Positions 12,001 through 24,000 of a DNA stretch of 64,000 nt are shown here, piece after piece. The notes below the pieces were generated by a model. It made no database searches, had not been told where the DNA came from, and saw nothing but the letters and a program-made list of their open reading frames with translations. Origin of the DNA: Nilaparvata lugens. Taxonomy: Eukaryota > Arthropoda > Insecta > Hemiptera > Delphacidae. Every line of letters starts with the position of its first letter. Within the stretch, counting starts at the first letter, position 1. The DNA lies in the NCBI RefSeq assembly GCF_014356525.2, contig NC_052510.1:19928532-19992531 (forward strand), given 5' to 3'. Position numbers and translations under genes: made by a program.

Positions 12001-15000
12001 TAGAACGAGTACGAGAGCAGTTGCAAAGCAAATCAATTCAAGTGCTTCTTCTGTGTGGCGTGTACTAAACAAGGAAAGACTTCACCCCTTCCGCTTTCAA
12101 AAAGTTCACTCATTGGTTGAACGCGACTATGAGCCAAGAGTAAACTGTGCCCGTTGGTTTCTTCAGCAAGACATTATCCAACCAAATTTTCTAGAAAATG
12201 TGTTATTTACCGATGAGTCCAGCTTTACAAGAGAAGGAATCTTCAACTCTCGCAACAGTCACGTCTGGGCCTTAGACAATCCTCATGAGGTCAAAGTGCG
12301 TGGTTATCAGCATAGATTTTCGCTGAATGTTTGGACGGGTATCTTAGGTAATCGCGTGATTGGACCATACATTCTTCCTAATCGTCTGAATTCTCCCACG
12401 TACATTACTTTTTTAAGAGACGTACTACCAGAACTTTTGGAAGATGTGCCTCTTGCAAACAGATATAATATTTGGTTTCAACATGATGGTGCCCCTGCTC
12501 ATTTCGGAAATGTTGTTACGGACTTTCTGAACATGACCTATCGTCAGCGGTGGATTGGGCGGGGTGGACCAGTACCGTGGCCCGCACGTTCACCTGACCT
12601 CAACCCTTTAGATTTTTTTTCTGGGGCCATATGAAAGACCTTGTTTACAACACGCCAGTAGAAAACGAAGAAGACCTTGTGGCAAGAGTGGTTGCTGCAG
12701 CAGGTGCCATTCAAGATGATGAAAATGCTTTTATAGCAGTTCGACGGTCCATGATTGAAAGGTGCAGACTGTGTAATCAAGTTGAAGGACGGCATTTTGA
12801 GCAATTGCTGCATTAGTATCAGTGAACCGATTTGAGTGAAATTAATATTTTTCAATGTAAAATAAAATTTGGAGGAAAGTTATTCTTGTATATTTCTGTA
12901 ATAAGAACGGTTTTCATGAAATTATAAAAAAAATTAATATTGATCTTTAAATGGTGAAAAGTGGTCATGCAAACATTTTCGACCATACCTCTATGGTAGA
13001 AAATTCATAATCGAAACCGATCACAAACCTCTTCAATGGCTCCGCAGCATTAAAGAACCGAATTCAAAATTAATTCGTATGAAACTCTTTCTAGAAGAAT
13101 TTGATTTTTCAATCCAGTATGTGGAAGGTAAATCGAACCAAGTAGCTGACGCTCTTTCAAGAATACGCCCACTTGACGTTAACATGATGGAAAATGATGA
13201 AGACGAACCTTTCCAAGGTTTCGAAAGTGGTTTTCGTGGTTTCAATCATGACTTTCAGGATCTCGAGAATAACAATGATCTCGATGACCCCGACGAATTT
13301 GACATGGACGAACTGCTTAGATTTAACACTAACACAGACATTCCCTCAGTAGACACCGTCACACTTGACGATTTTCTTCAACATGTAGGCAAATCTGCCG
13401 AACAAACTAACAATTCCGATCGAGATAATATTGTAAATAATGATAATGATGCTAATGACCTAGAAGTTGATAATCGTAGTCTAGTTACAATACATTCACA
13501 GGAGAGTTCGAACGAACAAGTAGTTATTGCGGAAGATGACAAAATAATCAATGTTGAACAAAATCAAATCATTTTAGAACGTGGCAACAAAGAACCTGTT
13601 ATCAGAAAAGTTTTTACAAAAAACAGATTGACTCTATATTTTCATAGTTCATCCACTCCTGAAGAAATAAATGATGTGTGTATACAATACTTGAAACCCA
13701 ACACACTTTATGGGATACTTTGCTCCAGGACAGGTGTATTGGAAAAGGAATATGAAATGATTTTTGAAAATTTTAAGAATGTTATCATTGCTAATTTTAA
13801 TTGTGAAACTTAGGAGATATAAGAAACTGAATTTGGATATAACTGATTCAGAGGAACAAAAAGAAGTTGTATCCAATTATCATGTAGGAAAAACGTATCA
13901 CCGTGGAATTAATGAAAGCTATAGCCACATTCGAAGAGAATACTATTGGCCTACCATGCTTAAAGACATTACAGAATACATAAATAAATGTTCAGTATGT
14001 GCTAAAGTTAAATATGATAGAAGACCTGTTCAAGTTGAATACAAAATTACCCCAACTCCTGACAAACCTTTCGAAAAACTGCAGATTGACACGTTTCAAT
14101 ACAGTAGAATAAAATTCCTCACGATAATAGATTGCTTTTCAAAAAAACTCATGGCATATCCACTAACAGGTTTGAACCAACTTGAAATACAGTCTTGTTT
14201 GAATGATTACTTTTCTCTATTTCCATGCCCTAAGACAATCCAAATGGATAATGGTCGTGAATTCGACAATGCTGGACTTTGAGATTTTTTGCGTTTATAT
14301 AAGATAGAACCTTATTATATAACACCGGGACATCCAGATTCCCAGGGTTTATTGGAACGAGCACACTCGACACTCATTGAACTCCTTAATGCTATACAAA
14401 TGGAAAATAAAGACAACAAACCTGAAGATAATATGAAACTTGCAATTATCGCATTCAATAACACAATAAATTCAACTTTGAAACTAACTCCTATGGAAAT
14501 GACTTTTGGTGTATCGAAAAATCCATATGTTGATGAAATAACGGAAGCCCTTATTGCTGAAGAAAGAACAAACGCCTATCTAGAAAAACTGAAAACTATT
14601 CACAAACTAGTAAAAGATAAAGTAGGACAAGAAAAACAAAACAGAACTGATCGATTAAATCAAACTAGAGAAAAAGATTTTGAAATGCCTAACGAACCCT
14701 TCATAAAGACAACGTTTAATAAAAAGGACAAACCCAAATTTTTCAAAGTGAACTACAATAAGGAAACTCAATTAGCTACTAATCCAAGAGCGATTCAGAA
14801 ACGACCCTTCAAACTTCACCCGAATCGAGTGAAGCGAGCTCGAAAGAAAAAGAAATCAACTAATTTATCTGTTTCAGGTAACAATGTTTCTTCTTCTGAT
14901 GATGTTCCTAACACCAGCAAACCTGTATAGATTGACTGATCTAAGTAAAACATCAGGCATCACTCCTATCAAAATTCAGGACTCGTTCATAATAAATGAA

Positions 15001-18000
15001 ACCTTCACATACATGCATAATATTAATGTAAACATGTTGCGTATCGAATTAAATACAATCAAAAGAACAATATTCACTTTGCGTGAACACAATATCGATC
15101 AAGGCCGTCTAGACATCATAACAATGCATTTAAAATACACAGAAACAAAACTAGATCACATCAATATCAGCAAAAATAGAAATAAGCGTGGACTTTTCAA
15201 TGGACTTGGCTCAGCTATTTCATGGGTAACCGGTAACATGGATGCGAACGACAAAGAAAAATACGACAAAATATTATTTCAAGTTCAGTCAAATGAATAC
15301 CGCTTACAGCATAATATTGAGAATCAATTTTCAGTAAACAAAAGGCTCATTGACGATTTTAATGCTGATGTGAAAAAGATTCATGGGAATAATTTGAAAA
15401 TTATAAACTATTTCAAAACTCTCTCAAATGAAACTACGACTGTACAGCTGAACCAGCAATTTCCCTTTTATTTAGCTCATTAAGTTTGCTCTTTAATAAA
15501 ATAAGCGATTTAGATACTAGTTTGGAGTTTTGTAGATTGAATATTCTACATTCTAGTATATTATCCCATAAAGAAATAAATAATATTATTTCTGAATCGA
15601 ATGTAAAATTGATTTCTGAAGAACCAGAAGTATTATGACAATTAGCAAAGGTACACTGCTCAATATATAAAGAATATATATCCTACTTCATTGAATTCCC
15701 TTTAAAATCACCTACTTATGAAACCTTCTTCTTATTATCCTATCCTGTTTATCGTAATACTGAAGTTACCACCATTCATGAATATCCTTCCCTTATCCTG
15801 AGATATGACGAAATTTTATCTGGTAAATGTGAATTTTTGTGTGACAACTACTACTGCAGAAATGTGACAGTGATACAAAATAAGTGTATAAGTGAAGTGT
15901 TAGAAGATAAGAAATTAGAAAACTGTAAACAATTAGTAATTGTGCTTCTTTTGTAAAATTCATTCCAATTATCAATCAATATCTACTGTACAAAATTGAC
16001 AAAGCTATTATTTTATCAGACAAAAAGAAGACTACATTATATCCAAAATCAACTCAATTATTGTATCTTAATAAGTCAGAACAGTTATTCGAACATCCTA
16101 AAATACATGAATATTGGGAAAGTGATATATCAATCCCATCTGAAGTTCCATTTCGTAAATTGAAAACAAACTTTTCATTTGATATTATACATGAAGCAAA
16201 TATTAAGATTGAACCACTACTAGCAATAGAAGAACTTAGCATTGCAAAAGACGATACTTATTATATTTGGATTTTTATTATATGTTTTATTGTTATTCTT
16301 AGTATATTTATTGTATTTAAATTATATAACTTTATTAAATATGTAACTTCTTTACGAAATAATTGTAGAAATGTTAATGTAGCAGCAACTTCGCAAGCCC
16401 CAACATTTGTTCTTGGGCCTTGCCTCCAAACCCAAAATTCTGATCGCTGAGGACAGCTTCAGTCTAGGGGTGGAGGAGTTAAATATCTATAGTAATAGTA
16501 TTACAACCCTATTGTTACAGAATATAGCTGACTATGCATTGTCTTCTTTATGTCTCAATTAATTATTTTCAGTTAGTTCTACTCAAACTCTTGACGAGAG
16601 CACTCGGCTCCCGAAATTCTATAATTCGGTATTTTCTGTAGTTGTAGTGTTAATAAAGTTTCAATTTTTAAAAACTCAGTCGTGTCGTCCAATCACTTAA
16701 CTACAGACTTTAGATAAAGGTCAAAAGCTTCAGTAATCAAATTTCTGCATAAACGTAAATGCCTCTAAACTGAATACATCAAACTGGAATTGAATATATT
16801 CAAATACTTTATGTAAAAAGAATAATTCAGGAAATATAGCGAAAACAAACCTTCTATTTATATCAATACAACATAATGTCATTTACCCGAAGGTTGAATG
16901 AATCAGCCTGAATTATTTGAAAGAAATTTAGGAAAGAACATTATATTAGTAAGTTTGATAACTTACTTTGAAGTCTGGGAAGACTGGAAGTACTTCGACT
17001 GGCACCACATTGGGCTTACAGTAATGCTTCTCAATTGGCTCTTTCGAATCCTTGAACGTCTTCTCAATAGCTTTGATCTGACTGTCTCGGTCCATATATA
17101 TAGTCTCATCCTAGAATAATAGATAGCATTAAATACAGTATCTTAAATACCAAATGAATTGAATATGGAGTGTAAATCTGAAAAAATCTAGTATTTGAAT
17201 AATAGAGTGTTCAATTATGGATTTAGTTGAATATCACACATCACATCAATGAATCATATCTAAAACCTTGACAAGAAATCAAAAAGTTGCACTATTTTCA
17301 ACAGATTATATTATTGCAGGACGGTGTCTTATGTTTTTTTAGATAATGTAATTTTTTAGAATACATTGCATGATTAATATGAACTGTACATGATTGAGTT
17401 GAAAATCAAACTCCTAATAAACATGAGTAATGTAGATAAATAACAAACTTGTAATAGAATTGAAATCAAGAATGTATTTCTTACTTTAAATGACTTCTTG
17501 ATACTGTATCCGACTTTAGCTTCCACCTTGTCCATGGTCTGAGGCTGGAATCGGGTAGTTTCAGTAGAAATGTACTCAGTACGTCGCAACCATGATACAC
17601 TCTTGGCATGTTGGCGAGTTCTGTAATTTATAAAGGGAAAAACAGTAAATAACAATATTTCCTGTAGATGAATCAACAATCAAGATTTTGTTCTTGAGAA
17701 TTCAGAAACCTATTTTCTACTCTTAGATAGATTAATCCCAATCAAAAACCAGTCTCATAACAATTTACACGCCCTATAATATAATAAGCTATAGAAAAAA
17801 GACTCCCAGACATTGTACAAATTTATTTTCTGTTGGTTGTCGTAATATACAGATACTTGCACATCTAGGGTATGGATATAAAAAGTTTTTCCTTATATTT
17901 AAGAACTTCTAAATTACATGATACAAACACCAGAAATTATCAAATTATTGTCATGACTAGTATGATTAGTAATTTTATCTAACTGATATCATTTTTTTTG

Positions 18001-21000
18001 AAATTTCTTCTTGAAATTATTATTTAACAAGTTACTTTAGTATAATCGTTTTCAAGGATCTCTACCTTGAAACTAGCATCACACTTAATTGAAAGTAACG
18101 TTAACAATTCATCGAATCCTTTCCTCACAATGCAATACAATGCTATACAATTCAATGTTTTCTGAATGTGAAGAACCAACTGTTATAAGTTACCTACAGT
18201 GAAGGCTATCTAGCACTTTTAATATTCATTCGATTTTATTACACGGAATCGATACATAGAAAAACCACTCCCACATTTTTGGAAGAAATTAAATTTTAAT
18301 TCGACTTAAAAGCCGAAAATGTGAAAATTTTCCATGACAATCGAACTTTGATGAAAAATTGAGAGAATCTAGGAAAAGGGCAAATACTCGGTCAAATAAT
18401 TTATAAAATCTTTGATGAACTTTTATAAAAGATAATCTTCATTTATCTATAACCAATGTGATTGATAATGTAAAAGAATTATTTGCTAATAATAATAATG
18501 ATATTCGTATGGTTTATATTGATGGGGTGTCCCTGACGGAAGTTCCACCTCAACTGAATAAATCATTCAAGTCGTCAATGGGCCTTAGTTACGACTGTCA
18601 TACTTCAGCCGGGACCGACATTTTAACGTACCCATTCGATAATACGGGAGTGACCTGTTCAAAAACGTGCAGTTTTGAATCGGGGATCTCTAGGCTGCAA
18701 CGCAAGCACTCTATCAACTAGACCGCGGATCACTCTATTTGCTAAAAGATCACAACGAAACGATCAAATATATTTGATAAATTAGTCGGTGCTTTACCTT
18801 TTAGAGTCTTGCGGTGTGAGGATATCTTCTTCAAGTAGTTTTTCGTCAGCCGGATCCAAGTGAGCCCGATAATCAGTGGCATAAGTATCACGATTGATGA
18901 GATCAATCATTACGCCTAGATCGTGCTCAGTCAACACCTCATACTTATAATTTCTCTCCAGTGATGTCGGTTTGTATTGAATGAATCTGAAAAGACATTA
19001 TTTGCATATTGATATTCTGTTCTAATACAAGATACTACAAAGTGCATCTTTATCAAGAACCGTGTATCTTCATCAGTGAACCAAAACATGTCGTGAATTA
19101 GCAACTTCTGTTTTATTGGAAGAGTGATAAAATTAATTGGAGCTATTACGCTGGTGACAGGAGTATAATATAACAACTGTTAAAGTTATAATACAACAAT
19201 GCATAGTTGGTTCAATCATGAGAGAAAGCTTGACTGGTAAAGTGGTTGGCTATTTGCTGGCAAAAGCAAAACAGATTGCAAGAAAAAGAGCGCATGCGCA
19301 GTACTCTAATCCCAATCCTCGCTTGCTTGAATACCCTTCCACTGAGCTCCAATCCCCAGGGAGAATGACAAGCGGTTTTAGCTGAGTGACTGCTCCACAT
19401 GTCCAGTGGTACGCAATCACACTGGGTCCGTAACCAATAAACATTTGCGCTTAGTAAACTGAGTGACCTGAGAATGACTGACTTTTGTCCTACAAGCATG
19501 TTAGTAGCTCTCTCACAGGCTGGAATCGATTTTAGGTTGGTGTGAAATGGGGACCTCATGCCACCCAACACTCATATTATCATCATTGCCATTCTCGCAG
19601 AGTAGCCTACGCAACTATATCAAAAGTTAATGATGAGTATTTAGTCTATTTCTCCTCCTCTCTAAAAGATCTATTACATAGGCCTACAGTGTTTTTGCAG
19701 TGATGACAAGGAGGATAAAATCAGGCTTTATGACTCTTGAAAGACTATTATTATTAAGAGCAAATACTTACTTACTTACTTGAATACTTGAATTCTTCGT
19801 CCTTGACCGGGAAAACCGGATAGACTGTGTCAGGGAGTTCAGGGGGTCATCCCTCAGACTCTGGGATGGCGGCTGTTTGTGTTTGAGTATAGGGGCTCAT
19901 CCACTAGTTCTGCCAATGAGTATAATGGCCGTTGTATTAGGCGTTCTTTCAATATTTGCTTAAACTTTCTGGCTTCGCAATTTTTTATATATTCAGGGAG
20001 CTGGTTATACAGTCGCAGTGCTGATATTTCAAAACTTTTTTGAGTTGCTGTGAGTAAGCTGTCATCAAGTATTCTAGAGTGACAACATACCTTAGTTTTT
20101 TTTAGGAGATGTAGGACTCTTGCTAGTTTTAGGCATGTCTTTGAAATGTCCCATTTCAATTTTCTGTCAAGCCAAAAACCCAATAATTTTACTGGTTCGG
20201 TGTGGCTTTCAGGTTTTTCGTTTTTCAGAGAGCATATTAATATTTGGGATTTGTCCTCATTGAGTTTAAGCTTGTTTATTTGGAACCATCTCTTTGCCTC
20301 CTGTGTGTGAGTTTCGTTCATTGCCAATGCTTGTTCAGTAGATATTCCTCTAGACATCACCGTCGTATCATCTGCAAACAGTATGGAGTCCTTGCTAGGA
20401 ACAAAGTCATTTGTCAAAAGGATGAATAGAAGGGGGCCTAAGACAGGGGCACTCCGTGTTTGATATCTCTAATCCTTGACAAAGCTCCTTTTATTGAGAC
20501 TACTTGGCTTCTGTCTTCAAGATAACTTTTTATGGTGTTGAGGACCGGGCCGCTGATTCCATACCTTTCCAGCTTCCTTAGGAGAATTTGGTGTGGAACA
20601 CAATCGAAGGCTTTACTCAGATCAAACAGTGTAAGGGCCATTGTATCACCAGTCTCAAATGTGCTCTGGATTTCGCTAGTCAGGGCAATCAGTGCGCTTG
20701 TTGTAGAGCGGCCACTTCTAAAACCATGCTTCTGTTGGCAGAGGAGGTTGTTACTTTCGAAGTAATCCACCATTTGTTGCTTCATAATAGTCTCCAGCAC
20801 CTTTGCCATGGTGGGAGGAATTGATATTGGCCTGAAGTTAGCTGGCTGGTCAACTGCACCTTTCTTGTGAACTGGTCTGGTTTTTGATGTTTTCAAAATA
20901 TCAGGGAATCTGCCACATTTCAGACATTCATTTATTGCACTGGCTATTGGTTCAGCAATCATTGTGATGGTTTCTTTGAAAATATTACATGATATGCCAT

Positions 21001-24000
21001 GGATGTCTTGCGACCTTGAGCCTCTGAAATTTCTTACTAAATTCACTATCTGTGATGGACTAACTTCCTTCCACTAAGTCATTCTGTGTTGTGTCAACAT
21101 GATGTTAGAAGATGGTTCCATATCATTGGCTGGTAAACTTGCTTGTATCTCCTCAGCAACTGTAGTAAAATAGTCATTGAAGTCATCGGGATTCAGTTCG
21201 AATTCTACTTCTTCTTTTTTGGGCCTATGACTATTTATTACACTCCATGCGGCCTTGCAGACATTGCTGGCTGATTTGATGTAATTTGCTGTGTGTTTCT
21301 TTTTAGCATCATTTACAGCACTTCTGTACCTTCTATTCATGTCTGCGTATTTAGAATACAATGAAGTTTGTTGCTCAGGTGAGTTGGCAGCTTTGTAGAA
21401 AAAGTGTAGGAGTGTCACCAGGTCCTTCATGTTGCGAAGCTCTTTGGTAAACCAGGATTTGTCTCTGTGTAGTTTGCAGGTTATATTTTTATTTGATTTT
21501 GTCTTTATATGTGTTTGAGGAAATACTTGATTGAAACTGTTAATGTAGACTGAGATGAGTATATCAAGTCTGAATTCTGGTCTTACATTGTCAAGAGTTG
21601 TCATCCAGTTTATGTGTTTAAGTTCTCCTCGAAGTATTGGAATGTGCTCCTCCCGGACTATTCTCTTGTAGAAGATATATTCAGCCTTCCATGCTATTTC
21701 AGGTTGGACGCTGACAGTGCCAATTTGGGGTTGGACTTCCATCACAACAGCACAGTGATCAGAAATCATTGGGTCCACCACAGTTGTTTTATGTTCCCAG
21801 GAATCAAGGTTAGTTGCAATGTTATCCAGGACTGCTGTACCTCTGGTTGGCGTCTTGTTGGCAGTGTAGAGCCCGTATTCTCGGAGTAGACATGTAAACC
21901 TGGAGCTTAGTTCGTTCTGGGTTTCAAGGTGAATATTGAAGTCACCACCTATAACAATTTTTTTGTTAAATCTAGATAGAAACTTCAGCAAGATCTCAAA
22001 CTTCTCGAAAAATTGATTCAAACTACCATTAGGGGAACGATATACTGATACCACAATCATTGAGGGCTCAAGCAACTGTAAAGCTGCATACACATATTCG
22101 CGCTTCCAACCAGCACCGAGCACGCTCCTCCCTCGTACCGCCCTCGTTCCTCCATCGAACCACAGTCGCACCGCCCACGCACCCATCATGAACGTTATGG
22201 AAGATGTTAGATCTTCTCGCGTTCCCTGGTCGAACGACTCTTGCTCGCCGGTCGATCATCAATCGCTCTGCTGGAGTGACGTTCGGTTGCGGAGTGACGT
22301 TCGGTTGCGGTGCAGAGCGAAAGTCTGTACGCACCTTAAGGCAGCAATCTCCAGGACCAGTTCGTCACAAAATTTATTAACATCGATTGTTTTATATTTC
22401 AGGGTCTTTTTTAAAAATATATTGCTGAACCACCGTTTGTATGGTGCTTCCTATAATAGGCGGCAGCTAGATTCAGGTTATTTAGGTCGCTATAAAATTC
22501 TGATTCCTCCTCTTTCAGCCAATTCTCAGCTATGCAGAAAATGTCAGTATAAATCTCATCAAATAAAAATTCAAGAAGGTCGAGTTTTGTTCTAAATACA
22601 CTGAACATTCAATACAATGATGGTAACTTTACTTACATTCATGGTAACTTTATTCACATCCATGGTAACTTTGCTCTTTTTCATATTTGTATCAGTTTTG
22701 CTCCCTGAGGGCGTTTGAATAAAAAACGTCTTAAAGTAGCATACTTTGGCCATTTAGTGTTATCAAGGATAGTATCTTTATGATCAAAATCAACTCCAAG
22801 TTTGAAGCTACAATATGACACACTTTTGCTTTCCAGCTTTTCTACAACAAAATTAAGTCCAGGGAAGGTATCTGTCAAAAATGTTTTTACATTATTCTCG
22901 GTTGCACCCGCTTTTATCTTTTCAAGATGATACCAGGCTAGCTTGTCACCTACTAGGCTATAATCCTGGCCATTGACTTGTTGGGAGTTGTTTGAGCCAA
23001 CCAGTAATGGTTTATCTTTAAAAGAATAGGTTTTTTTGATTTTTGATAATGTATTAGGGGATTTGTCATTTTTTTGGTATTTACTACCGACAGATTTGGC
23101 ATAAGTCTTATTTTTACCACGTCCATTTCTGTTTGTAACAGTTTTCCACTCATCTTCTCTTATAATACTGTCCTTAATTGCAATATCATCGCAGAATGCA
23201 TCTTTTAGGTCACACTTGGCACTAACTTCGTCAATGTTTAAAATTTCATAGGATGTACTTTTATTTTGTCCACTATTATTTAATGATGAAAAGTCAATAC
23301 TAGATGTTGAAGGAGGAAAATATCAGTTGTTCTCATGGTTACTATCTGATAAAGTTTTTTGTGAATTAGTGAGATGTCTATTCGCAGTTTTAGTTGTTTG
23401 CATGCCAAGTAAAGAATTATTTTTATCACTTACCAGTTTTGGCTTCCTGAGTTTGAGATTTCGATTCTTACCTTCCACTATGTCAAGTCTTCTACTTAGT
23501 TGTAGTGAATTTTCACTCAATTTCGTGAGTTCATCTAGCACAATATTCAGGTTGCCATCGTTTACAAGATTTTTATTGTAGTTCAAAGTAGGGTTTGACT
23601 TGGTTAGAGCTGTAGGTTGAACATGTTCAGACAGAGATGATTTTTCTGAATAACCTAGATTTCTTAATAAAACTTCAATTTTCTCTAACAATTTAACATT
23701 TCCAAGGTTCATTACATTAATATTATTTGTAATTTCGTCGAGTTTTACATTTACATCCACAAAATCTTTTACTCCGAATTCAACACTTCGAACACGTTTT
23801 AACCTCACTTCACAGCTTTCGCAGTGCCACATTGAAAGTTCGCCTAATTCCGTAATCTTTCCTAAATTTTCCGATGAAATGTTCACGCATGACGTATGAA
23901 ACCAGTTTTTACAAAATACATCACACATGATTGCATCGTCGTTATTTTTTATGATATTTTTACAGAGCCCGCAAAAAGTCTTACTACCTTCAACCGCCAT

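Larger units (their letters stand above)
5800..16702 (+). mobile_element. Errantivirus-like Ty3/Gypsy LTR retroelement (gag-pol-env), defective copy
   Basis: Two 226-bp LTRs begin AGTTAA and end TTAACT, the AGT...ACT style of insect errantiviruses. Between them are a primer-binding site, gag, a -1 slippery site, protease, RT with YMDD, RNase H, integrase, and an env-like region with a furin-type site and a transmembrane segment. Length is 10.9 kb, inflated by a 1.9-kb transposon and a 1.35-kb duplication. Only ACA flanks both ends (5797-5799 and 16703-16705), so the target duplication is not clear. It lies antisense in Paf1 intron 5, directly after the LINE tail. Several stops and frameshifts break pol and env, so no intact pol or env is present. 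Confidence 0.93.

Noticed and set aside
18650..18735. Functional tRNA gene
   Set aside because: The anticodon and T arms do not pair properly, and a tail plus target duplication show a SINE.
22068..22334. Open frames over the MITE in the LINE (also 22188-22595 and 43762-44025)
   Set aside because: They run across MITE ends and recur only because the MITE does; no protein similarity.
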